Shown: positions 18,086-30,893 of the stretch, in pieces
Layout: the number at the start of each line of letters is the position of its first letter
Numbering within the stretch: the first letter of the stretch is position 1
Source: Eutreptiella sp. 'Long Island Sound 2002'
Taxonomy: Eukaryota; Euglenozoa; Euglenophyceae; Eutreptiales; Eutreptiaceae
Assembly (NCBI GenBank): GCA_964036045.1
Contig: OZ038392.1
Coordinates: forward strand, 17,753,612-17,817,611
Length of the DNA stretch: 64,000 nt
Direction: 5' to 3'
Translations under genes and position numbers: made by a program
The notes under the pieces: model-generated
What the model was told of the DNA's origin: nothing
The model's input: only the letters and a program-made list of their open reading frames with translations
Database searches by the model: none

Positions 18086-21000
18086 GGGGGCGGCTCCGAA
18101 GAGGAGGACTTGGTTTTCTGGATCCTCCTGAAAATCGGGGATCAGGTTTTTCGAGCGGTGCTTGATACCGGTGCAACACTTTCCATAGTGGCCCGGCGCC
18201 TGCTTAAAACTTTCAGGAAAACTAACACCGTGGCCATAAGAGTAGGAGATGGGCGTACCATCCACTCCTTGGGGGGGGTCGATGTGACCATATGTCTGGG
18301 CGACGAAACCGTGACCCAACACTGCAGAGTGTTGGACACTGACGCCTTTGACATCGTCATTGGCACCGACTTCCTAAGAAGGAACCCCCGAGTAAAAATG
18401 CTGTCCCTACAGCGTCCTTACTCTTTGCACTGCGACTTTGGCAGTGGGCTATTCTCCGTTCTTCTGGAGCTGTCAGGACGAAAAGAGTCTGGGCTGCGCT
18501 ACACAGCCAAGACGAACTATCGTACTGAAAACTACCAGCTGGCCCGTCATGTTCTCAAAAACGGACTGGCAGCCCTTCAGGTAAACCTGGATGAGATCCA
18601 GGTTGAATTGTTTGCTAGCCAACAACAGCACATCATGCAGTGGTACTGCTCGAAACAAATGAACAATGCTTTCCGTTTCTTCTGAAAAGCTATGGGCCTA
18701 GCGTATGCTAACCCTCCCTTCTCCCCGCTCGCGAAGGTTCTAACCAAGATCGCTTATGAGGGAGGAAGGATTGTTATGTGCACCCCTGACTGGGGTTGCT
18801 CTGGTGAACATGCTTACTGGCGCCGTATGCTTGACCGAATGACCGTGGGAAGAGTGCAACTCCCCGACATCCCAACTATGTGCCTGAGGTCTCAGACACA
18901 GCTATGCAGGCCCCTGAGTGGGCCAGTTTCCTGTCCATCATCGATGGATCTCTCAATCCTGTACCCCTGTGTGACCTGGACCAGGTGCTACTAAAAGAGG
19001 TCATGGCCGAAAATCGTGGCCTGACCCTTTATGATCTCAAAAATCGATCTCCTGAGCACCTATCTGCCACACTTACAGGGTGTGAGTCTCCTGATGACTA
19101 TCTGGAACCTGCAGCTGTAAAAGAGGATGCTGACGACCAACTGTCTGAGATCGCCAGCACTATTCCCTCTGTTCATCCCAGTTGTGTTGACCTAAAACAT
19201 AGTGCTTTCCTGGCCCAGCTGTTGCTAGAGGAGGTAGATCTAGAGTCAACCTCTGAACCCGCTTCCTCTGTTGGGAAACCAGTGCTACACATGCAGCCTG
19301 TGCACACAGGTGAACCCGTGGCCCGGAGTGCTGATGCTCTGGCACGGCCTGCTGCTAATAACATGCCATTGTCTGAGCATGACACTCAAGAACTCCGACG
19401 GCTGTTGTACCTGAAGGCCGAAGGTATTGAGCGCCAAGAGCGGCTGCAATACCTCAGACAGACCTGGAAATACTCCATCTGGTCTGAGGAGGAGGATGAG
19501 TCCTATACGCTGCCTGATCCTGAGATACCTCTAGTGTATTCTCTACACTATGGGCAGCAATGTCCCCCTGAGTGGGACGATGGTACTGTACCTGCCGAAA
19601 CTGCTGATCGGCATAAAAAGAAAGAACATGGAAAAAGCAACCTCCATGCTGAGGAGGATTTCCTTCAGAAACTCGAGAGTCTTAACCTTGACCCCCGCCT
19701 GAAGAAACTGCTTATAACCTATGAGGAGGTGTTCGGCGCCTTGCCGCCTCCCCTTTCTTGTAAAAAACTGGTCCAGATGGACCTGAAATTGAAACCAGAA
19801 TTTGAAAAGACGCGAGTGAGGCGTCGTCTCTATCCCGCTCCACAGGAACAGGTCGAAGAAATCGAGCGCCAGATCCAAGAATGCATTGATGCTGGCCTCG
19901 TTGAAGAGTATAAACACGGGGACTATCCCCATCACTGCAGTCCCTGTTTCCTTGTTGCTAAACCAGGGTCGACTGCCCTAATGCTTGTTGTAGACTATGG
20001 TGAGGTCAACAAGAAAACCCAGAACCACTCAGGGAGTATTCCTAACATGGAAAACACCCTGGAGCGTATTGCCAAATGCAGGTATAAGACCAAAATGGAC
20101 AAACGCTCCGGTTTCTGGCAGGTTGACCTAACCGCCGCAGCTCAGGAGCTGCTGGCCTTTATAACCCCCAAGGGTCGTGTCTTCAAGTGGAAGGTTATGC
20201 CTTTCAGGGTGGCAAATGCCCCAGCGCTCTTCCAGGAGCTTATGAACAAAATTTTGTACATACTGAGGCGCAGGCCTCTAGTTCAAGAGTTGATTTCTCG
20301 GGGTGCAGAAATGGAGGCTCACATCGATGACGTGAGTTTGGGTACTAATACCAAAGAGGACCATGTCCTTCTCCTCCGTGAATTTTTCACTGTCTGTCAA
20401 GAAAACCATCTCCGAATCAAACTCGAAAAATGTGAGTTTATGAAAGAGGAGATGGAGTATTTGGGTTTCGACGTGGGGTATGGCTGGTGGAAACCAGCCG
20501 CGTCTAAGATGCAGCCCCTACAGGACATGCAGATTCGCGATGACCCTAAGAAGGGTCTACACGATGTGAGGAGTTTTGTGGGCGCCTGTAATTTCTATCG
20601 GCGTCACATCGACAACTTTACTTACTCCCCTGCACCCCTCACTGACCTGATCAAGAAGACTACTCCCTGGTGGTGGACCTCCAGAGAGGAAGAGTGTTTC
20701 CAGGAGTTGAAGAAGAAGATTGCCTCCTCCAACTGCCTGGGAGTGCCCCGCCCTGAGGGCGAGATAGTCCTGATCACTGATGCCAGTGATGTAGGGGGGG
20801 GAGGTACGATCTACCAATGGCAGGAGCTTAACCCCGCTGAACTAACCCACTGCCCTTATCGTACTACTGAACTGAACCGTGATGGTTCGTTGAAACATGA
20901 CTATCCTATCAGTGAGTGGCGACTGGTGCCACTGGGACACTGGAATTGGAAATGGACCCAAGCGCGTTCCAACTACAGCACCTATGACCAGGAACTCCTG

Positions 21001-22889
21001 GCCGGTATGTTGGTGCTATCGTCACAATCCCGACTCCTGGGATCTAACCCTATTGTCTGGCTGTGTGACCAGGAGCCTGTGAAGTCTTTTCAGAAGGGCC
21101 CACCACCGGAAAAAGCAAAGCTAAAACGGTGGTGGACTTACCTGAGCCAGTTCAGGCTGACAGTGCATCATATCCTCGGGATTAAGAATGAACTGTCTGA
21201 CTATATATCGCGCAACAACTTCGATGCGCTTATTGGTGAGAGCTCTGAGGCGCTCGCCAAAGAGGCTTTCCAGCATATGGATGTCCAGCTTGACCTGTCC
21301 ATGCGCACTGCTGGAATCCTGGAGGGTTGGAGTCTAACCGACTATCAGTCACAGTATGAAGAAATTCTCCAAACCCTCAGCACTGGTCTCGAACCCCGTG
21401 TCATTGACGGGCACCAGTGGTATAAAAACAATCAGTACCTCTTCTACGAGGACCGAATTGTGGTGCCTGAGGCACGACTGGATGGGTGCCTACAGTGGTC
21501 CCATCTCAGTTCTGGTCACACTGGCGCTAATCGCTCAGTGGACTTCTTCCGTGAGTGTTTCTACTCTAGTCTAACCCTGACTGAACTGAGGTCGCGTATG
21601 CAGACCATTGTGGATGCTTGTGGCTGTCATGCCAGCAAGCAGAGCGACAGTAGGGATAGGGGTCTGATCTCCAGCTTACCCATACCCTATTGTGCTAACT
21701 CTCTTCTCTACGTGGATTACATCCACGGCCTACCACGCTTTGGCGGCTATGATAGTTGCCTCGTGGTCACCTGTGGTCTATCTCGCTTCACCCGTGTGTT
21801 CCCTTGCAATAAGAAAATCACAGGTGAGCAGACTGTAAAAATGTTGGTCGAACAATGGTTCGAACCCTATGGAGCACCTAAACAGGTGCACTCTGATGAA
21901 GATGTACGCATCCGCAGTGACACTGGGTGGTACAAACGAGTGCTAAATGCCCTCAACGTGGAGGTAACCACAGGTGTGCCCTATACTCACACGTCTAACC
22001 CTCTCTGTGAGAGACAGAACCGTGTGGTGGAGCAAAACTTAAGAATCCTGATGAAACAGGAGCGCACCAAGGACTCGGTACGCCTAGTGCCCTGGGCAGT
22101 TCTGTCCATGAACTCACAGCGGAGCTCTTCTACGGGTTTCACCCCCCACGAACTGTTCCATGGAGGACGACCTGCTTGGTTCTTCAAAACCCCCTTTCCT
22201 GAGGACTTCAACAGCCCTTTGGGAGATTGGCTGGAACACAAGCAGTCTCTGGCTAACCAGGCTGGTACTAACCTGAGACACAAATTCGTGACCGTGAACA
22301 GAGCTGACGGAACCGCCTACGGCGACCTGCCAGCTTCAAGGTTGGTGACCTTGTTTTGGTACACCATTCACGCCTACCCTCCTGGCCACGTAACTGCCTA
22401 CAGGACCCTTACTTTGGACCCTATCGTATCATCAGGATAGATGGATCCAGGATCCATGTCAGGTGCAGTCCACGTCTAGGTGGTGAACTGCTGTGTGCAC
22501 CTAAGCAATTAAGGCACTATCACTCCCCTGACGACTTGTCTTGGGATGAGTGGCGCCTCAGCGACAGTGAGATTGAACGTATAGACCTAGAGAACGCTGC
22601 CAGTCCAGAGGAGGCAGACGAACTCGAAGAGATGACTGCCGATGAGATGGCAGTCGATGGTTACTACGTGGTTGCAGGTATTGCTCGCCACGAGTATAAA
22701 CAGGGCTGGAAATTCCTTACCCTGTGGGATGGCTATGGGTTGTCTGAGGCGACCTGGGAACCTATGTCAGCCTTCGTACAACCAGATGGGAGTATCAACC
22801 CCATCTTCTGCACTTACCTCGTTGAGAACAACGAGGGGCAGCTCCTAACCCGTGCTGAGACTATGTTTCAGCGTAAGAAGCGAAACTAA
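18086..22889 (+). pseudogene. pol: A-family pol, inactivated (first copy)
   Basis: Domains in order: aspartic protease (VLDTGAT), a methyltransferase-like stretch (VELFAS then YANPPF), RT (LVVDYGEVNKKTQ, AHIDDVSLGT), RNase H (LITDASDVGGG), integrase zinc finger and DDE core, and a chromodomain (HEYKQGWKFLTLWDGYGLSEATWEP). It is broken by a TGG-to-TGA stop at 18682-18684, by a frame change near 18870 and by a one-base insertion near 22280, after which the frame ends at 22440. The chromodomain part stays open in another frame (22356-22889). The RT also carries Arg for Gly in VMPFRVANAP. Confidence 0.85.
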
Positions 22890-23783
22890 TTACCCTGTGT
22901 CAGTCTACTGACAGGTGCAGTGAGCACTCTTCTGCAGACGTGCCTGTGTATGGCTGTAAGAGCAGTTGTCACAGTTGCCCCGCATTGCATCGCAGGACAG
23001 GACCGTTAGCCCCCCGTGACAAGCATTCCCTTGCCGAAGGCCATGGGTTTTTCACAGACTACTGCATACTGAGCACTGCACTGACCCTGTCTGTGCCCTG
23101 CAGACCCATGCCTATGGTTTCCAGCGTGAGCCAGGTGGCCGCTTATCAAGATTGCAGCCACCCAGCGAATGTTTGCCTTGTTGACCATGTGTTGCATGGG
23201 TACTGCCCTAATGTAATGACCTTGGTGAGCCAACGAAGAACGGTGGCTTACTACACCAGGGGGGGAATGACAAGCAATGTGTTATGAGGCAAGGTGTGTC
23301 TTCCCTCCTTGGGGACAAGCGAGCCCACAGTTAGGACCCCTGACTGGTCCAGACCCATGGGGTTCTACCCTTCCTTACAGGGTTTACCATACCCCTAAGT
23401 GTGCTACGTATGTCTGTATGTGTCTCACTTCTCTCCCCAGCGTGGCTCCCGGAGACCGGGCTTCGCTGACGTCGGACCGAAGGTCCTAATCAGGTACTAT
23501 TACCACTCCTATGGCGCCCAGTTTCTGTGCTGGCGCCTATCCTTGGGGTAAGACGGCAAAAGCCCTACCTACTAAGAGGGGAGGGGTGGCCAAGTGTGCT
23601 AAGGGCATACAAAACGCCCATTTTTGCTACAGGCCAAAAGCTAACGCACTCCCCTGCCCACGGGGAAAAGCACGCGGGACAGGAGACACCACTACACTAC
23701 ACTCACTAACGCCAGCACCGGCCTTCGAAGGCAGGGTGAGCACTCATCACTTGCACTCACCTCCTGCTTCCTCCTCACCTCCC
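22890..23783 (+). other. A-family 3' non-coding region, first copy, ending at the duplication junction
   Basis: Follows the pol stop. It matches 27413-28290 and the minus-strand 51355-50640. At CACCTCCTGC (about 23767) the sequence jumps back into pol, where the intact order would continue with CAGGCC. No gene. Confidence 0.8.
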
Positions 23784-26700
23784 GCTTCCTCTGTTGGGAA
23801 ACCAGTGCTACACATGCAGCCTGTGCACACAGGTGAACCCGTGGCCCGGAGTGCTGATGCTCTGGCACGGCCTGCTGCTAATAACATGCCATCGTCTGAG
23901 CATGACACTCAAGAACTCCGACGGCTGTTGTACCGGAAGGCCGAAGGTATTGAGCGCCAAGAGCGGCTGCAATACCTCAGACAGACCTGGAAATACTCCA
24001 TCTGGTCTGAGGAGGAGGATGAGTCCTATACGCTGCCTGATCCTGAGATACCTCTAGTGTATTCTCTACACTATGGGCAGCAATGTCCCCCTGAGTGGGA
24101 CGATGGTACTGTACCTGCCGAAACTGCTGATCGGCATAAAAAGAAAGAACATGGAAAAAGCAACCTCCATGCTGAGGAGGATTTCCTTCAGAAACTCGAG
24201 AGTCTTACCCTTGACCCCCGCCTGAAGAAACTGCTTATAACCTATGAGGAGGTGTTCGGCGCCTTGCCGCCTCCCCTTTCTTGTAAAAAACTGGTCCAGA
24301 TGGACCTGAAATTGAAACCAGAATTTGAAAAGACGCGAGTGAGGCGTCGTCCCTATCCCGCTCCACAGGAACAGGTCGAAGAAATCGAGCGCCAGATCCA
24401 AGAATGCATTGATGCTGGCCTCGTTGAAGATTATAAACACGGGGACTATCCCCATGACTGCAGTCCCTGTTTCCTTGTTGCTAAACCAGGGTCGACTGCC
24501 CTACGTCTTGTTGTAGACTATGGTGAGGTCAACAAGAAAACCCAGAACCACTCAGGGAGTATTCCTAACATGGAAAACACCCTGGAGCGTATTGCCAAAT
24601 GCAGGTATAAGACCAAAATGGACAAACGCTCCGGTTTCTGGCAGGTTGACCTAACCGCCGCAGCTCAGGAGCTGCTGGCCTTTATAACCCCCAAGGGTCG
24701 TGTCTTCAAGTGGAAGGTTATGCCTTTCGGGGTGGCAAATGCCCCAGCGCTCTTCCAGGAGCTTATGAACAAAATTTTGTACATACTGAGGCGCAGGCCT
24801 CTAGTTCAAGAGTTGATTTCTCGGGGTGCAGAAATGGAGGCTCACATCGATGACGTGAGTTTGGGTACTAATACCAAAGAGGACCATGTCCTTCTCCTCC
24901 GTGAAAATTTCACTGTCTGTCAAGAAAACCATCTCCGAATCAAACTCGAAAAATGTGAGTTTATGAAAGAGGAGATGGAGTATTTGGGTTTCGACGTGGG
25001 GTATGGCTGGTGGAAACCAGCCGCGTCTAAGATGCAGCCCCTACAGGACATGCAGATTCGCGATGACCCTAAGAAGGGTCTACACAATGTGAGGAGTTTT
25101 GTCGGCGCCTGTAATTTCTATCGGCGTCACATCGACAACTTTACTTACTCCCCTGCACCCCTCACTGACCTGATCAAGAAAACTACTCCCTGGAGGTGGA
25201 CCTCCAGAGAGGAAGAGTGTTTCCAGGAGTTGAAGAAGAAGATTGCCTCCTCAAACTGCCTGGGAGTGCCCCGCCCTGAGGGCGAGATAGTCCTGATCAC
25301 TGATGCCAGTGATGTAGGGGGGGGAGGTACGATCTACCAATGGCAGGAGCTTAACCCCGCTGAACTAACCCACTGCAATTATCGTACTACTGGACTGAAC
25401 CGCGATGGTTCGTTGAAACATGACTATCCTACCAGTGAGTGGCGACTGGTGCCACTGGGACACTGGAATTGGAAATGGAACCAAGCGCGTTCCAACTACA
25501 GCACCTATGACCAGGAACTCCTGGCCGGTATGTTGGTGCTATCGTCACAATCCCGACTCCTGGGATCTAACCCTATTGTCTGGCTGTGTGACCAGGAGCC
25601 TGTGAAGTCTTTTCAGAAGGGCCCACCACCGGAAACAGCAAAGCTAAAACGGTGGTGGACTTACCTGAGCCAGTTCAGGCTGACAGTGCATCATATCCTC
25701 GGGATTAAGAATGAACTGTCTGACTATATATCGCGCAACAACTTCGATGCGCTTATTGGTGAGAGCTCTGAGGCGCTCGCCAAAGAGGCTTTCGAGCGTA
25801 TGGATGTCCAGCTTGACCTGTCCATGCGCACTGCTGGAATCCTGGAGGGTTGGAGTCTAACCGACTATCAGTCAGAGTATGAAGAAATTCTCCAAACCCT
25901 CAGCACTGGTCTCGAACCCCGTGTCATTGACGGGCACCAGTGGTATAAAAACAATCAGTACCTCTTCTACGAGGACCGAATTGTGGTGCCTGAGGCACGA
26001 CTGGATGGGTGCCTACAGTGGTCCCATCTCAGTTCTGGTCACACTGGCGCTAATCGCTCAGTGGTCTTCTTCCGTGAGTGTTTCTACTCTAGTCTAACCC
26101 TGACTGAACTGAGGTCGCGTATGCAGACCATTGTGGATGCTTGTGGCTGTCATGCCAGCAGGCAGAGCGACAGTAGGGAGAGGGGTCTGATCTCCAGCTT
26201 ACCCATACCCTATTGTGCTAACTCTCTTCTCTACGTGGATTACATCCACGGCCTACCACGCTTTGGCGGCTATGATAGTTGCCTCGTGGTCACCTGTGGT
26301 CTATCTCGCTTCACCCGTGTGTTCCCTTGCAATAAGAAAATCACAAGTGAGCAGACTGTAAAAATGTTGGTCGAACAATGGTTCGAACCCTATGGAGCAC
26401 CTAAACAGGTGCACTCTGATGAAGATGTACGCATCCGCAGTGACACTGGGTGGTACAAACGAGTGCTAAATGCCCTCAACGTGGAGGTAACCACAGGTGT
26501 GCCCTATACTCACACGTCTAACCCTCTCTGTGAGAGACAGAACCGTGTGGTGGAGCAAAACTTAAGAATCCTGATGAAACAGGAGCGCACCAAGGACTCG
26601 GTACGCCTAGTGCCCTGGGCAGTTCTGTCCATGAACTCACAGCGGAGCTCTTCTACGGGTTTCACCCCCCACGAACTGTTCCATGGAGGACGACCTGCTT

Positions 26701-27412
26701 GGTTCTTCAAAACCCCCTTTCCTGAGGACTTCAAGAGCCCTGTGGGAGATTGGCTGGAACACAAGCAGTCTCTGGCTAACCAGGCTGGTACTAACCTGAG
26801 ACACAAATTCGTGACCGTGAACAGAGCTGACGGAACCGCCTACGGCGACCTGCCAGCTTCAAGGTTGGTGACCTTGTTTTGGTACACCATTCACGCCTAC
26901 CCTCCTGGCCACGTAACTGCCTACAGGACCCTTACTTTGGACCCTATCGTATCATCAGGATAGATGGATCCAGGATCCATGTCAGGTGCAGTCCACGTCT
27001 AGGTGGTGAACTGCTGTGTGCACCTAAGCAATTAAGGCACTATCACTCCCCTGACGACTTGTCTTGGGATGAGTGGCGCCTCAGCGACAGTGAGATTGAA
27101 CGTATAGACCTAGAGAACGCTGCCAGTCCAGAGGAGGCAGACGAACTCGCAGAGATGACTGCCGATGAGATGGCAGTCGATGGTTACTACGTGGTTGCAG
27201 GTATTGCTCGCCACGAGTATAAACAGGGCTGGAAATTCCTTACCCTGTGGGATGGCTATGGGTTGTCTGAGGCGACCTGGGAACCTATGTCAGCCTTCGT
27301 ACAACCAGATGGGAGTATCAACCCCATCTTCTGCACTTACCTCGTTGAAAACAACGAGGGGCAGCTCCTAACCCGTGCTGAGACTATGTTTCAGCGTAAG
27401 AAGCGAAACTAA
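23784..27412 (+). pseudogene. pol: A-family pol fragment, 5'-truncated (second copy)
   Basis: Encodes the spacer before RT, RT, RNase H, integrase and, after the shared frameshift, a chromodomain frame (26879-27412). Protease and the methyltransferase-like domain are missing. The open frame runs back to 23511 through 3' non-coding DNA, so its first 90 residues (with KTAKALPTKRGGVAKCAKG) are an artefact of the junction and not a natural N-terminus. Confidence 0.85.
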
Positions 27413-28290
27413 TTACCCTGTGTGAGTCTACTGACAGGTGCAGTGAGCACTCTTCTGCAGACGTGCCTGTGTATGGCTGTAAGAGCAGTTGTCACAGTTG
27501 CCCCGCATTGCATCGCAGGACAGGACCGTTAGCCCCCCGTGACAACCATTCCCTGGCCGAAGGCCATGGGTTTTTCACAGACTACTGCATACTGAGCACT
27601 GCACTGACCCTGTCTGTGCCCTGCAGACCCATGCCTATGGTTTCCAGCGTGAGCCAGGTGGCCGCTTATCAAGATTGCAGCCACCCAGCGAATGTTTGCC
27701 TTGTTGACCATGTGTTGCATGGGTACTGCCCTAATGTAATGACCTTGGTGAGCCAACGAAGAACGGTGGCTTACTACACCAGGGGGGGAATGACAAGCAA
27801 TGTGTTATGAGGCAAGGTGTGTCTTCCCTCCTTGGGGACAAGCGAGCCCACAGTTAGGACCCCTGACTGGTCCAGACCCATGGGGTTCTACCCTTCCTTA
27901 CAGGGTTTACCATACCCCTAAGTGTGCTACGTATGTCTGTATGTGTCTCACTTCTCTCCCCAGCGTGGCTCCCTGAGACCGGGCTTCGCTGACGTCGGAC
28001 CGAAGGTCCTAATCAGGTACTATTACCACTCCTATGGCGCCCAGTTTCTGTGCTGGCGCCTATCCTTGGGGTAAGACGGCAAAAGCCCTACCTACTAAGA
28101 GGGGAGGGGTGGCCAAGTGTGCTAAGGGCATACAAAACGCCCATTTTTGCTACAGGCCAAAAGCTAACGCACTCCCCTGCCCACGGGGAAAAGCACGCGG
28201 GACAGGAGACACCACTACACTACACTCACTAACGCCAGCACCGGCCTTCGAAGGCAGGGTGAGCACTCATCACTTGCACTCACCTCCTGC
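23784..28290 (+). repeat. second copy of a 4.5-kb tandem duplication (RT to 3' non-coding)
   Basis: From GCTTCCTCTGTTGGG at 23784 the sequence repeats 19261 onward with a constant offset of 4523 bp, up to about 28290. The junction joins 3' non-coding DNA to the middle of pol, with CTCCTGCTTCCT-like repeats at the join. The pol copy (23784-27412) keeps the same one-base frameshift as the first copy. So that frameshift predates the duplication, or the copies were homogenised. Scattered substitutions, such as the AHIDD region being intact and VMPFGVANAP being wild type here, show later divergence. Confidence 0.9.
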
Positions 28291-30115
28291 CAGGCCGGCT
28301 GACTCTAACCCCTACACACGCTACTGGGTGCTGCTGTCGAAGTTCACGCAGGCCCTAATGGCCCTCCTGTGAAGAAGACAAGAGAACACAGCGCTCCTAA
28401 GCAGCTGTGGCCTAACAGGGGACGCCACAACGCGTTTCCCCTGCTAGGGCTTGGAGGGAAGGGATGTTCTCGTTGCGTGCACAGCGCAGATGTCGTTGAG
28501 GTCGGACTGCCCTCGCCACTACTGGCTGAGGCACAGTGATTTGATTTGTGATCAGCGCCCCTGTTTTGCTGGGGCAGAAAAATGGATAGCCGCCGATTGC
28601 AGCTGCTGCGTGCACCAATCACCCTTAACCTCTCCGACCTGTCCAAAAGAGGCAAATGAAGGGGTGTTTGCGACGGAGGAACCAAGCCACACTCCAGGTA
28701 TTATACCCTTCTCAGTGTGACCTATAATACACTGTTCGCAAACACGCTGAAGATTCAGCTACCCCTGTCAAGCAAGCAAGCTTTAAGAAACTCCTCAGGT
28801 CCTCTTAAAAGACGTACCGAGGAGCCTCTGGGTAACCTAAACAAGGTTTACTGTGCGCAATTCGCGTGGCCTACCCTTTAATGCATAATGTGCACGCAGG
28901 GAAGGGAGGCTGAACCACTGACTCAACCAGGAGGTGAGCTCCTCCTGGGCTAACCTACCTTACTCACCATGCATCGTGTGAATGCCGAATTGAAACGAGC
29001 ACAAAACAAACCTAAGCGTTTTAAGCAACTCAACTTTAACGCCACGGCCGCACACGAACAAACGCTTTCTGTACTTACCTGTGAAGAAGAAAACAAGGGT
29101 GAATTTCGGATACAGGTAAAACGTCACAGCGTGTGGATGCCTCGATTAGGCACATGCATCGCGAGCACAGCGCATATTCTAACCCTACGTGCGCGCTGCG
29201 CGCTCCATTCGCATCACATACCTTTCCTTCCTGCTTTCACCTGTGCAGAGCACGAGAGAAGAACACCCGACCCCCCAACGAGCACAGCGTTGACAACCCT
29301 AACGTTTCGCCGAAACAACCAACACGAATGCAATGCGTGAGTGTGAGGTGACACTGACATACCTGAGAGATGGGTTGTTGACCTGCTCTGTGGTGTGGGC
29401 TGAATTTGAATGCTTGAGTCTGAAGTTTATAAAAATTTTGATGCAACTGTGCAAAAATTTCCTTTAAAACTTTGAAAACTACGGCCCATACCTTCTTTTC
29501 CAAAAGCCGTTTACGCTTGCGCAACCCTTTTCTTGGAGTCTGCTATCTTTGCGCTTGACTGCGACTTTGAGTTATGTGTAAAAATGACGATTTCCCGCGT
29601 GGTTTCGTCGATTTTTAACGATTTCACTTGCTAAATGCAACCCCTTCCGCTAGACCGCAGGAATCACTCCCTGCTGGTTCCATTTTCTATTTTTTCCAGC
29701 TCCTGGGGGTTTGTGTCCTCCATTGGGAGTATTGCTCCGCCCTGGCCCTTGGTCAGGATGTATACTAAAACGCTGTTTATACGGCGATAGCCGTCCGCAT
29801 TAGAGCGTTCGACTGTACCCTAGTGGGCAAGCACATTGGCTCTAGGGAGGGAGTCCTGGGTTCAATTCCCACTACCCCCAAACTTTTTCCAAAGGTTTTC
29901 GTCGCACGCCGGCGACTTTTGAAGAATGCCCTATCGAAGGGACATCATTCACGGTACATTACACTGTTTTTCAAGGGTACCTACAGTGTGATAGGCTTCT
30001 ATGAAGTGATGAGGATGTTTTTGGTAAGTTTGATGCATTTTTTGAGGTAATTTTGGGAATATTTGAGCCTTTTTCCTTGGTCCTACTAGCTTCATGAACT
30101 AGTACTCCAGGGGGG
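28291..30115 (+). other. A-family 3' non-coding region
   Basis: About 1.8 kb between the end of the duplication and the 3' LTR, matched on the minus strand by 48855-50640. It holds a hairpin (GTATTATA/TATAATAC around 28698-28730), a tRNA-like stretch at 29821-29880 and a G-rich tract (CCAGGGGGG) directly before the LTR that can act as the polypurine tract. No protein is supported. Confidence 0.7.
29821..29880 (+). other. tRNA-like / pol III promoter-like sequence
   Basis: TAGTGGGCAAGC resembles an A box. 27 bases later TGGGTTCAATTCCCA matches a T-arm and B box. A short stem CCCTAG/CTAGGG lies between them. The acceptor stem does not pair, so this is not a functional tRNA gene. The same stretch is kept in the intact A copy (minus strand, about 49095-49155). 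Confidence 0.5.
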
Positions 30116-30560
30116 AGTACGAAAACGTCACTGCCATGTCTTTCCTGGAGGGCTTGATCCAGGCTAAGCCCCCCTTAAAACCCTTTGTTGATGCTAAGAC
30201 AAACTTAAGTGTTTTTATCTCTCTTTTGTTGCCTAAAGTACACTTTCTCAAAGTAACTAGGGTTGTGACCCTAGCCCCCCCCATGAAGTTCACCCCTACC
30301 ACTCAACTGAGCGGAGGTACCTTCCTTCATGGAGGACATACCAAAATAAAACAGGCATTTCATGCTTGTTGGCCTTGGAGGTTAAGCCTAAGTGGTCTCC
30401 CACCCCAAGACCCCTATACTCAATTGTTTCTACCACTTATTGTGGTCCTACTTTGTAACTGTTTCTGAATTCAGTTGCTTGGCCAAGTCATATTCTGTGT
30501 GGTCCTGACATCTATGCCCCTCAGTCCTAACCAGCACCATTTAACCCAAAAGAGTGCACA
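30116..30560 (+). repeat. truncated 3' LTR of the plus-strand A element
   Basis: Starts AGTACGAAAACGTCACTGCC right after the G tract. It follows the LTR for about 445 bp to AAAAGAGTGCACA, then switches abruptly to B LTR sequence (TTTTCGCCAATATTGC). Full LTRs continue there with TGAAGTGCCTAATGC. Confidence 0.85.
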
Positions 30561-30893
30561 TTTTCGCCAATATTGCTGTTTTTTGCCCGTCATGATGCCA
30601 AGTGGCGACCGTCTATCTCATTTTTGCGCCCAATTGACATCATGACTCAAGTATGTTATGAGGGTACATACTTCGATGCCCAACATATCTTGGACCCAGC
30701 GGATAACTCCTCTTGGGCTTGGCGTACCGTGGCGGCTATGTTGGCGATTTGGGACCATTCCAAATCATGGGCTCACTTGGCGACCCTGCCATTCCCGAAA
30801 CCCGAGGAGTTGGGCGATACCCAAAAGATATGTTGGACACATATGATTTGATACCAATCCTATGGCACACTCCGGTCCAAGTTGGGCATGTGC
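30561..30893 (+). repeat. duplicated segment of B's 5' LTR, part 1
   Basis: Repeats about 14303-14630. It is interrupted by element D after GTGC (30890-30893) and resumes at 33559. Confidence 0.85.

Larger units (their letters stand above)
15101..30560 (+). mobile_element. A-family gypsy element, plus strand, decayed and internally duplicated
   Basis: Begins with a 712-bp 5' LTR directly after CCGTG. It has a tRNA primer-binding site, gag and pol with stops and frameshifts, a 4.5-kb tandem duplication, and a 3' LTR cut off after about 445 bp. The matching right-hand CCGTG lies at 34745-34749, after the solo LTR. So this copy and the solo LTR come from one insertion later rearranged with B's LTR. 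Confidence 0.85.

Noticed and set aside
23511-23783. Novel N-terminus of the second A pol copy
   Set aside because: The 90 residues are translated 3' non-coding DNA fused by the tandem-duplication junction; the same DNA without pol occurs at 28034-28290.
29816-29885. Functional tRNA gene
   Set aside because: The T-arm is good, but the acceptor stem does not pair and no proper anticodon arm is formed; the sequence is part of a retrotransposon.
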